A stretch of DNA of 64,000 bases from Echinarachnius parma (Eukaryota; Echinodermata; Echinoidea; Clypeasteroida; Echinarachniidae): positions 1 to 64,000 of the forward strand of contig JBAMJV010004342.1 of assembly GCA_037951105.1 (NCBI GenBank). Direction: 5' to 3'. Under the pieces are notes generated by a model. The model ran no database searches. It was not told the DNA's origin and worked only from the letters and a program-made list of their open reading frames with translations. A program made the position numbers and the translations under genes. Below are positions 12,401 to 21,927 of the stretch, piece after piece. Within the stretch, counting starts at the first letter, position 1; each line of letters opens with the position of its first letter.

Positions 12401-15400
12401 CATGTGACAATCATGTGACGACCACCTGACGTCCGAGCAAAGCAGCAACCGCTGGCAGTCTGTGTGTGACCTTTGAACTCTCGGACAGGATCTTTCAGGC
12501 TCCGAACGTCCCATAACTGGAGGAGACACACAAATTAATCATTTAAAATTTAGATGTTTGTATTTGCAGCAACAAAAAAAAGGTATGTCATGGACAGCCC
12601 CAATTCAAAGAGGAATCAAATTTAGTGGAATATATTTACATAAACTTAAATATTATTTCTTAAAATCTGATCAAAGATTTGGACGAAACATTTCTACACA
12701 TTTTTGTGGTACACATGCTTATGATTTTTCCTTGACCAGGGGCGTAGCCAGGAATTCTCAAAGGCGAGGGCTCCAACCTAAAAAGACTTAAGCGTGAGCC
12801 CCTTTTGGTGGGGTCCAGAGCCCTTGGAAGCTTTTGTTATCATGCCTATACAATTAAAATGTTTTTGTTTTGAAATGTTTATGGAAATTAATTGTTATAA
12901 TTGTTAAGATTTACATAATTGTTGTTATTGCCTTCTCTTTCCATTTGCCAATGGATGACACATTTCTTTATAACAATTGTATGTTTGAAGACCAAATAAA
13001 AAATATTTATATCTCTCTATATCTATATCTATCTATATCGATCTTATAGTGTTCTAGTGTTGTAGTGCAAATCTAAAGCCAGAATAAAGAATTAAATGAA
13101 TGCTTTCTCACCGATGCTTCACAGCCCTGTCCGCTGAAGCCGTTACTACACGAGATGCAGTAGTTTCCATCTGCACTGACATCGCAACACGTCTGAATGT
13201 AACTCTTCTTGTTCGACTCGGCTATCTCTTCCATGGTCCTTGTATCCCATAATCTAGAAAGAAATTAAAACAAAATTGTAACCTTCATTTCTTGACCCTT
13301 CTTGTGAGATAATCTACATAAAATGTTTTAAAAAGTGCCAATAAATGAGAAAAAAACTTGTAAGCAATTTTGGATTCTTATGAAACTTTTTTGGAACACA
13401 AGATGCAGTAATTTTCATCACAACACAACTGAAATGTAACTCTTCTTTTTATTTTAATAGATAACTTTACCTTTAAGTTTGTCTTTGTATTTGGCATTGT
13501 CACAACATGTGTAACTAAGTTGTGTTGTGTGACGACATGATCTCAGAAATATATCAATCTGAAAGATAAATCCATGGAATCTAGCATATATCTATCATGT
13601 GCACAATCTCAATTCCCCTAAGAGCATTCAGACCTCCTTACCTTAGAGACTTGTCCTCACTGGCTTGTAACACAGTCTCGGTATTGGGAATTGTCACCAT
13701 GTGCGTCACTAAGTTGCGTGATGATGTCACGTCACGTATGCAGTTGCCCGTCTCCGTGTCCCACAGTCTGAGCGAGTTGTCCCGACCACCTGTGCACAGA
13801 CGCCTTGATACATCCACTGTGTGAAGCAGGAATTTAAAATACAGTCAAACCTGTGTTAGTTTTATTTCCCAAAGCTTATATTTTCAAATTTGTAAGTGTT
13901 TTTTAATGGGAATTTGTGGGGATATAAGGTGATTGGTGTTTGACAAAAGAAAAAAACATACAATAGTTTACTATTTTCACAAGTTTCAAAACATCCCCAA
14001 AGTGATTGAGGAAGTTGTAACAACCACTTTTAAGTAAATAAAGCATCCACCCAGACCCAGTAATATGTATTTCTAACCGCCCACGTTTCATGACAGACTT
14101 GGAAATTATGAAATAAAATAGTTCTTAACACTAAACAGGTTAGCTGAACCCACCTGGTGCAAGTCCCATCGCTACAAGGCTATGGCCAACAAACGTCAGT
14201 CTGGCTTCCGCAGAAGAGTCCTCTCTTGTCCACATCTTCGCAGTCTTGTCCCGTGACGTGCTGAACATGCAGTCCATCGATGACGAGTAAGCAACCTTTG
14301 AAGAAATTTTACAAATACGAAGGCAATTAGACAAAAACAAATCAGATGTTTTAAGTATTGATTTAAAAAAATATATCAGCCATCACATGTCCATATTTTT
14401 AAAGTCTTATCTTGTGACATATATACGCTCAATGCACATTTTTTAGACCACAAGAAGGTTAAAAATTAATCAAAGGCACGTACATTACAAATCTTTGCAC
14501 AAACATACATAATCATGCATCTTTTAAATAATACACAAAGACATCTTAACCCGTTCCATTTGAGTTTTTGAAATCCCCATAGAGTTTGTACACAACCCAC
14601 CCGGTTCCCGTAGTCAAGGGGTTAACCAACAGATATTCTTGCACACTCTCATCGAGAAATATAATTTGTTTAATTATCAACTTCCAACTTGTTTATCATA
14701 CTTTTCAGGGCCTTACAAATCAACTTGCCTGGGACAATGTTTAAAGCAACAAGATTATGTGGATAAAATGCAAGAAAATAATTGACAGCTCAACTTTTTA
14801 CTCAACATTTACTAAATAAATGTTCATTACAGATGTCTTTTGCATGCTCTGAATGACAGTGACAATTGAATGCTTGTTTTCTCAATATGTACCAAATTAT
14901 TAACAAGCTATTTTTCTTGCAAGCTTGCCTGACTGGGCAAGTCAGAAAACAACTTAAATCCTCGGCAAGTAGTCTGGATCCAAATTGAAAATTTTGGGTT
15001 TATAAATATGCAAGAAAATAATTGACAGTAACATTTTACTCACTAGATTTCTCTTGAGTGCTATGAATAACAGTGACAAATTGACAAATTGAATGCTAGT
15101 TTTTATGTAACAAAATTCGGGCAAGTCAGAAAATTAAAGCTTAATGGCCCGGTCAGATATCAACGGATATCGGAAACGTATGCCCAACGAATAGACAATT
15201 TGCGAAATTAAATTATCCGGTGATGAAAGTCGTCTCCATTGCTTCATGTACAGAACATAGAACAACGTACATCACCGGACAAGGAACGAACAAGAAACGT
15301 ATAGAATGGATGGAAAATTTAGCTCTCCGTTTGACATCCGTTTGCGCAATCCGTTGATATGTGACCGGGCTATTAGAGGCGTTGGACCTAACTATTATGG

Positions 15401-17190
15401 AAAGCAATTTGTAGCCTTGGAATAAAATATACTCAAAAGCAAACAAATAAAAGCATTTGAAACTTTCAACAAAATGTTATATAAATAATTTCAAGGATCT
15501 TTGATTTCAACAAATATAACTTTTTAAATCAAAATGAATGCCTTTTTAAAAGAATTGTTTTATTTTTTCTCAAAAAACTAACAGCTTTCAATTTTTGTTT
15601 AGTCCAACAAAGAGTTGAGTTAACTTAGGATCTTTGTGAAACATTCCCAGCATTTACCTTGGTTACATCTCGACTGTGTCCAGTCCATCTCTGCAGTACT
15701 CTGCCTTCTCCCCAATGATATGACACGATGGTCTGTACATGTGTCAAATGAAAAGAAACAATTAATTTCAGTATCAAGCTTCAAAGTAAATTCTAACCTG
15801 CTCTGCCTTAGAGTGAAACAAAAAAAGAAAGATTGCAAATACCTAACGTTTAAATATTTAACTTTTGGTGGTCTCACAATGAAATCTCACATATTGAAAT
15901 GCAATTCATATCTTTCATAGAATATTTTGACACATACTGTTAGCACTGTATGGGAAGAAGTTTGGTGTTTCACCAGCCAGTGATAAATAAAGAAAACAAC
16001 ATGATATATCGCTCAGATACGCTCACTCCTAATTCTATCATATCAATCAAAATTATACTTTAAGTTAAACCTGTCTTAGCGGCCACCTGTCTATAGATAG
16101 CAGCCAACCTGCCTATAAGGGCCGCAAGAAGAGTTCCCCCTGCAGAGAAAAACAGTGTTGACATGCATACCTGTCTATTGAGGTCACAGGTATAATTCAG
16201 TGGCCACTTTTCTTGTTTACCTCAAGGTGGATACTGTACACAAGTTTGACTGTAATATTATAATTAAATTAAGAAAATACTGCTGAAAACTGCTCATCTA
16301 CTAAATATCGCCAATGTGGTAAAATGAGAGTCGTATGCAGCCTAGCTTTCAATCCTAGCAGGATCTTCGTCAGGGCAAATGACAGTAACTACATAAAGAC
16401 ATCAGAATATGCTGTAATATTATAACTCACTTTGTCAGCCCCTGCAGACAAAAAACTCTCACTCCCTAGAGAGGCAACAGAGTGGACAGCATCTGTGTGA
16501 ACTGGATTGTAGCGTTTCACTCTGTCAAACTCAGCTTGTTGAGTTGTTGGTCTTTCAACTGGCATCCTAATATACAGGGGGAAACATCAATACATGTTCA
16601 TTTCAATCTTGTATTACTACAATCTAAACAAGACATCCTTTTATCGTGAGAAAGAAATCAAATCACAAGATTAATGGATTCCCCAAATGAAACTTATGAC
16701 TATCTCAAAAAATAAGAAAATTTCAAATAGCATTTGCATTGTAAAAAAGAGAATTACAGTTGAAATCCTTTAACCCTGACTCACATATTGTATATTAAGC
16801 TTAATCTTCATTAAGTTAAAACATTATTCTCCAAGCACAAAATTACAAAGTTCTGCAGATCTAGACAAAAGAACCATTAGAAATTATATCTGATCATCAT
16901 CCAACATGCTCATGAATGAATATTTTGGTCTTGAAGCACCTTCCTTTGCACTGCTGAGTTAAATCAAAATCAAAATCAAATCATGTAATGCTTAGATTAT
17001 TCAAATAAAACAGTTTATGAGTGATCTTATATCTACTTCCGATTGAATTATTAAAAGTGTGCATGATTTTAAAGACGAAAAAAAGATGAAAAAAAAAGTA
17101 ATCAAATTGTTTACGAATCTACTCTGGTCATCATCTAACTTACTCATATCTTGATGCGCTATTCTTCGCCTTGCTGTGCCTCAGCCCCAT
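9461..17190 (-). CDS. WDR31: WD repeat-containing protein 31 homologue, 9 coding exons, complete
   Basis: Exons on the - strand, in transcript order: 17190-17144, 16566-16431, 15732-15658, 14295-14154, 13816-13642, 13253-13112, 12516-12357, 11856-11787, 9557-9461. All junctions are GT-AG, phases agree throughout, and the sum is 1044 nt (347 aa plus stop); human WDR31 is similar in length (about 367 aa). The N-terminus MGLRHSKAKNS has Gly2 and a basic stretch, as in vertebrate WDR31, consistent with N-myristoylation. WD40 blades include CMFSTSRDKTAKMW, LCTGGRDNSLRLWD, LQASEDKSLRLWD, CISCSNGFSGQGCEASLWD and VTCSHDQTVTLWDQDSG; the SCSNGF-G-GCEA-LWD segment is a WDR31 signature. The family is linked to cilia in animals. 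A probable 5' acceptor gives exon 2 as 17212-17144. A TSS may lie near 19.9-20.0 kb. Assignment is strong. Confidence 0.95.
9901..10343. mobile_element. 443-bp MITE with ATATGTGACCTTACACCAC ends
   Basis: Left end CATATGTGACCTTACACCAC then AAAACGACCA; right end TGGTCGTTTTGTGGTGTAAG then GTCACATATG. The inverted ends match over about 30 bp. No ORF inside. Lies in the last WDR31 intron. Confidence 0.8.
10725..10812 (+). mobile_element. SINE 3' tail (GGGGTAATAATAGC...GCTATATAAAT, ATT run)
   Basis: ACCGGGGTAATAATAGCATT, AAAGTGCTTAGAG and GGTGCTATATAAATCAAG followed by a TTATTATTATT end form the 3' end of a SINE type seen widely in marine invertebrates. Similar parts are at 30600-30745 and 52670-52700. 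Confidence 0.55.
10921..11277. mobile_element. MITE family B copy (TTAAAGGGATCTAGTAAC ends)
   Basis: Begins TTAAAGGGATCTATAGTAAC and ends GTTACTAGATCCATTTAA. Six copies are in the window: here, 27845-28448, 34350-34684, 37446-37832, 47391-47707 and 61626-61978. They share internal blocks TACCTTGTTGTATT, CATGGGACAGGTTT and TTACTCGGCCATA. Confidence 0.85.
11274..11353. mobile_element. 80-bp TTAA-ended mini-element, abutting the previous MITE
   Basis: Contains GAACCGGGTGGGTTGTGTAC, then GAGTCTATGGAGATTTCAGA, and closes AAGGGGTTAA. Related copies: about 1120-1203, 14546-14625, about 58087-58165 and 62381-62460. It starts in the TTAA that ends the family B copy. Confidence 0.6.
13112..13816 (-). 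other. WDR31 exon 5-exon 6 block with degenerate echoes between them
   Basis: Between functional exon 6 (13112-13253) and exon 5 (13642-13816) are two decayed copies: an exon 6 echo at about 13390-13443 (shares GATGCAGTA, then CAACAC and GAATGTAACTCTTCTT in the same order as 13150-13215) and an exon 5 echo at about 13466-13545 (GGCATTGTCACAACATGTG versus GGAATTGTCACCATGTGCG, then ACTAAGTTG). The echoes have deletions and no intact frame. Confidence 0.75.
14379..14440 (-). pseudogene. Possible degenerate echo of WDR31 exon 4
   Basis: CATGTCCATATTTTTAAAGT then CTTATCTTGTGACATATA resembles the exon 4 stretch TTGTCCACATCTTCGCAGTC then TTGTCCCGTGACGTGCTG. Identity is moderate and there is no frame. 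It lies about 85 bp from exon 4. Confidence 0.4.
14546..14625. mobile_element. 80-bp TTAA-ended mini-element
   Basis: TTAACCCGTTCC at the left and AAGGGGTTAA at the right, with the family core ACACAACCCACCCGGTTCCC. It is inverted relative to the copy at 11274-11353. Confidence 0.65.
15143..15376. mobile_element. 234-bp MITE with TAATGGCCCGGTCAGATAT ends
   Basis: Left end ATGGCCCGGTCAGATATCAA then CGGAT; right end ATCCGTTGATATGTGACCGG then GC. Inverted and well conserved; no ORF. It directly precedes the truncated family C copy at about 15380-15649. Confidence 0.65.
16062..16258. mobile_element. MITE with CAAACCTGTCTATA ends
   Basis: AAACCTGTCTTAGCGGCCAC near the left and the inverted AAGTTTGACTGTA at the right. 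The family (ACAGTCAAACCTG...CTATAAAGACCACC) recurs at 40133-40308, 49753-49875, about 54030-54085 and 62640-62814. Confidence 0.6.
16885..16962 (-). pseudogene. Possible degenerate echo of WDR31 coding exon 1
   Basis: ATCATCATCCAACATGCTCA here aligns with GTCATCATCTAACTTACTCA at 17126-17145, the intron/exon border of coding exon 1. Then CTTCCTTTGCACTGCTGAG follows CTTCGCCTTGCTGTGCCTCAG. The donor GT is changed and the ATG is lost. Confidence 0.4.
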
Positions 17191-17339
17191 TGTAAAGCAT
17201 GTAGTACAAGAGCTGTGAGGAGGTGAATCTGACATCAAGCCTTCACTTCACGGGAGGTGTCCAAATTCAATATACCTACATCATATTTGAAGGAATATGA
17301 ATACAACATCAATAATTTGGTATGAAATTGTTGGTTAAA

Positions 17340-17400
17340 CCAATGCTCGAAATTAGCATAGGCCCGATGGCCCGGGGCCACTAAAAATTGCCGTCGGGCC

Positions 17401-17431
<31 letters not shown>

Positions 17432-18470
17432 GAAGATTTTTTTTGTTTTTTTTTTGCAGATACCCAGTAGTCATGTTTAGTCCTGTATAGGGCATGACAA
17501 GAGCTTGCTCTTAAATGTAGCATTCAGCAAGTTATACCCTTTTCTCACATACAAAATATTGGTTAGTAAAAAACGTTGCAAGTTAATTGAGCAAGTAATA
17601 CTGCTGCTAATGAATATTCATACATTCTTGAGCAGCCGTACTCATTTTCTAACCAGTTGTTGTAAACAAAAATTTCATATTAAAAATCGTTTCAGTTATT
17701 TGCGTATTTTGCATATCTAATGAGCATCATAAATATTCATATATACTGCTCATGAATATTCATATATTGCTACTCAATGTACAACTACCCAATAAATGTG
17801 CAATTTTTGTACTAACCACTAATTTTTTACGTGAGAAAATGTATATGTTGATGAATGCTAGACCAGGGGTATAAGCATTCCAACAGCACTACACGGTGTC
17901 TAACAAAAATACAGGGTGTCTAAAAAAAATTGTTTTTGTAAGAATCCCGTAAATTCAACATCATACATGTTTGAACAGTGTTTTGTGAGTTGTCTCGATC
18001 ACTTGTCTGCAATACTGTTTACAAAGAATCCAAATATGTAATTTGTCTAAGGTGTTCAGACAACACTGCACATAATTTTGAGATCAAATTGAATTTTCTC
18101 CTTTTCTACCATTTTTGTTTTGTCACCTAGACCCTGGCTATAGTTTATGACTGGAAGTGTAATTGTCACTCGTGTGTATTCAATCGCTGTGATTTGTTGA
18201 TGAAGACAATGAATAAAAAGACATGACACACAGACATTTATCCTAATTCATGCTTAATGATCTTACAATGAAACAAAGGGGAATGAAAAATAAAAAGTAT
18301 TGCCTAGTACCCTGAAACTATCAATATGGCTATTGTATTAATTTTACTTTTGTTTTTCCTTATTTTTTTCGGGCCAGTAGATTTTGGTTTCGGGCCACCA
18401 AATTTGGAAAAATACTAATTTTACTGGCCCGACCGGGCCACCAGCAAAAAAAGTTAATTTCGAGCATTGG
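17340..18470. mobile_element. 1.13-kb transposon-like element with TTAAA target duplication
   Basis: Ends CCAATGCTCGAAATTA and TTAATTTCGAGCATTGG are perfect inverted repeats, and TTAAA occurs directly outside both (17335-17339 and 18471-18475). Subterminal GGGCCACTAAAAATT / AATTTTACTGGCCCGACCG blocks are also inverted. It holds an A tract of about 29 nt (near 17403-17431). No transposase frame is visible. A diverged fragment with GTGGCCC/GGGCCA blocks lies at about 35205-35395. Confidence 0.75.
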
Positions 18471-18475
18471 TTAAA

Positions 18476-19210
18476 GACTTACAGTTACACTTTAGAAGTT
18501 TAGTTACACTTACACTTTTACAGATATTAGGGAGATTGGTGAAAAATTGATTTTTTTTTTGCAACCCAACAAATTTGGTAAAACTGGAAAGCTTATCCAA
18601 AAAGAAACACAATCAGCTTTATATCCTTAAATTTGACCGAGATATGACATGTCTTAAATCATTTGTATAGAAAGCCATTCTGTAAAATTAAATAGCGAAA
18701 TACAAAACATCGCATATAAGATCAATTATTGGAAAACACATGTCTCAACATGGTGGAAAATATCAAAATCAGAACGTGGGCAATTTGTTTACATTGGATG
18801 ATCGCAGCTTAGCGCTATTACTAGCCCCACCACAGTAATATCTTGCAACGTGATCAGAAAACTTCAGACTTTCATAAAATACTACTTTTTCATACCTTTT
18901 TCAGATTCCTTCTTAAAGTTTTGGACGATTTTAACAGCAAATTTTGAAAAAGGTGAAAATGTAAAAAAACTACGTCAAATTTGGTGTCAGTCGAAAGCTC
19001 AGGGTCTCCTCTATAAGAAAATGGACTCGAATGAATGTAGAGGGCGTTTACAATTAAACATTGGAAAGCAAATTTAAGGTAAATATTGAAAAATATTATT
19101 TTTACCGTAAGTTTTTGTTAGCAAGTTTTCACACAGTACTTAGCAGATAGGACTACGTGATCATGATTCATGGTGATGATTGTGATGTGATGCTATTGTT
19201 CTCCCTACAG
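18476..19210. other. WDR31 5' intron or flank with nothing recognised
   Basis: No coding exon or repeat that I can name. The short forward frame 18850-19077 has no recognised similarity. Confidence 0.4.
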
Positions 19211-19213
19211 ATA

Positions 19214-20972
19214 TACCGTAGTGGCTAGAGAACCCGGACGGGGGGAGAACCTGGCCAAAAAATGGACAGGGCTACCTTTGAAATTAGATTTGCCGAGAAT
19301 GCACTGAACATGCGACTCGAAACTTATATCAAACGATTTATCTGCATATTGCTCATAAAATACATGTATATTGCTGTTCTGTAGTCCTCCTGGTTATCCA
19401 GAAAATCGCTTGAAAGTCAGTCTTTAAACTCCAACATTTGTTATTTTTTATTTTATTCACGATCATTTGAGATTACAATTTTTATAATCTTTATTCTCGC
19501 TTTTGTAAATCTACGCTCAGTAGTTCATTTCGGTAGAAACTTACACCAATTGGACCGTAATATCGCGGTGCCTTCGCTGATAAAAAATTATCGCTCAACG
19601 GCAAAGCGGGTTTCCGCACGGCGCGATTTCATGCACGAAGGTTCAATTTATCGCAGTGCAGGAGAACCCGGACACCGCGCACGGTGCGTGTACAAAGACA
19701 AAGTCAATGACGCACTTAACTATGATCAGCTCTGTGCGTAGCACAGAGCTGTGAATTACTGACGATCGAAATGGTGTAGCGTTTTTGCGATGAGGTGTTT
19801 TTATCACCTTTAATTATAATTTTTTTGTATTTGGTTAACCTTTTCTAGAGAACAAAAGTGCGTTTTATCTGCGCGCTACATAGAAATTATATGAAAAGAA
19901 TAATAACTTACCTCAAATTGATGATTAATCCCAAACGGCTTCGCACAAATATTCGAAATTGTCCTGTCGCCTCCAAAGTCATCGGCAATGCATGCTGGGA
20001 TATATAGGCGAGGTTTTATTCCGGTTCCGCGCGTAAGTGGCGATCGGTTGACTAATACATATAAGCCAAGCCACTGTACTCAATGTTAACCTAACCGCCT
20101 GGCATATACATCGCTCGAAATCTTGCAGGAACATGTTTGTAGATGGGCGATGAGGTGTTTTATCCTCTTTAAGCAGATTTTTTTAAAATTTTGTTTACTT
20201 GTACTGCACCCTAAAATACCTATGTACGACGGCGCTACACAAAATTGCTATAAAAAGAATGATAACTTACCTCAAATTGATTATTTATGTCGATCGTCCT
20301 TATTAGAATCCGGCTTTTTTTTTCGATCCGTCGGCATCGCACAGCGGGATTCTAACAAGGACAATCGACATAAATAATCAATTTGAGGTAGGTTATCATT
20401 GTTTTTATAGCAATTTTGTGTAGCGCCGTCGTACATAGGTATTTTAGGGTGCAGTACAAGTAAACAAAATTTAAAAAAAATCTGCTTAAAGAGGATAAAA
20501 CACCTCATCGCCCATCTACAAACATGTTCCTGCAAGATTTCGAGCGATGTATATGCCAGGCGGTTAGGTTAACATTGAGTACATCTTGGCTCGTACGCCA
20601 AAGTTTGACCTGCGACCTCACGCATGCGCACTGTGGACACAAATTCGGATACCATTTTGGAATTTTTGCTTCTTACCACAATCTGGACGATAAAAACCTA
20701 ATTTTGTGAATTAATACACCGAATGGAGCCTCATGTATCAAGACAGTGGACCATTGATGTCCATGGATAACATCCGTCGTAAGTATAAAACCAGATATAA
20801 ATTGTATAGTATCTTATATACTATTTTTACCAATAATTGTTACGACCGATACACCTAACACACACTTCAATATGCCAGACTCTGTGCTACGCACAGAGCC
20901 TGGTTAGGTTATGACGCACTGTGCTTCTGTGTTGTGTGCGACTGTCCGGGTTCTCTAGCACCCACGGTAGTA
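19214..20972. repeat. Nested palindrome between WDR31 and TNNI3K
   Basis: Outer arms: TACCGTAGTGGCTAGAGAAC (19214) against GTTCTCTAGCACCCACGGTA (about 20953-20972). Middle arms: 19664-19760 (GAGAACCCGGACACC ... CTCTGTGCGTAGCACAGAG) against about 20873-20965. Inner arms: about 20061-20325 against about 20345-20595, near-perfect over about 240 bp, centred near 20333. The inner arms and the unpaired left part (19780-19925) share GCGATGAGGTGTTTT and ACCTCAAATTGAT blocks. Could be a composite TIR element or a locally inverted duplication. Confidence 0.8.
19912..20010 (-). promoter_or_regulatory. Candidate non-coding first exon and promoter of WDR31
   Basis: On the - strand, AATTTGAG|GTAAGTT is a strong splice donor at 19912/19911, upstream of the WDR31 coding exons. 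The segment is GC-richer, contains TGCATGCTGGGATATATA (a GCATGCTGGGA core like the ZNF143/Staf motif, beside a TATA-like run) and is followed by GGTTCCGCGCG. No transcript evidence; it sits inside the palindrome, so a transposon origin is an equal possibility. Confidence 0.35.
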
Positions 20973-20975
20973 TAC

Positions 20976-21927
20976 TAGATATGATACTAGCACTCCTTAA
21001 GAATGATACGATTTATTAAAATCTAGTTTTAGGAATTTAGCTAGAGTAGACATCGCGATCACCAAAGTTGCTAGTATTGGCAATTTGGCATTCGATTGTT
21101 ATGGAATTCTCCCCCAGCGCAACTAACAGCAGTTCTCGGCGCGGCGGCGCGGCCTGACCAGCTGGCGCCCCGGCGGAACCCCGCGGTTTGGCGCGAGCAA
21201 GCGCAAGCGCTTGCTGCAGCTGCAACTAGCTGCGAAAGCGAAAAGATAAATATCAATCAACTTGTGAATTGCTTAGACTAGGACTTAGTATTGTTATGGA
21301 AATAATAACTAACCATGAAAGAATGTCAACATACCAATGTGGTTGTATTTGTCACTTCCCAAGAGATGTAAACGGCCCGAGAACAGAAGCAAATATTGTT
21401 CGTAACGGTTGTCATGTCAGGAATCGACGCTAATATAGAGTTATTAACATATAGGCCAGACATCACATAAACATTTTACGGACCGAGATTAACACGCTAA
21501 TAAGCAAGGAAAGCGGTATTATTTTGCGCTTCCGTATAGTTCTTAAATGTAGACGAGATCCGAGTAATATGATTTTTGTATTAACCAGCGTAGAGAACAA
21601 CACCGGACATGTAGACTTTCCTATCAAAATAGTTGTCTACTTGCGTGTTTTTTTTTGCTTTTATGATAATGATATTTCTTCAAGAACATTTTGATCACGG
21701 CAATAATAACTAGGAAAACACACTGGACTTGACAGACTATCCTACTACACTTCCCTTTCTTCATAGGCTCTCTATGCATGGCCTGGTTATTTTTTTAAAT
21801 TTTAGCCAGGAATGAATGAATGTCGGATGATTAACGATCACCATCCATTTTTTTGTTGTGAAGCTAAGTGGATGAAGTGAGACATTTATGATTCCCCTAG
21901 CCTAGAGGCTGTGGAATACAAAATGTC
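20976..21927. promoter_or_regulatory. TNNI3K upstream region with CpG-rich patch
   Basis: No exon is recognised. A CpG-rich block at about 21110-21240 (CGGCGCGGCGGCGCGGCC, GGCGCGAGCAAGCGCAAGCG) stands out from AT-rich surroundings about 700 bp before the start codon. It may mark a promoter. Frames on both strands there are short and unlike any known protein. Confidence 0.3.

Noticed and set aside
20123..20535. Two near-identical 84-residue frames on opposite strands
   Set aside because: They are the two arms of the inner palindrome read from each side, with no known protein similarity.
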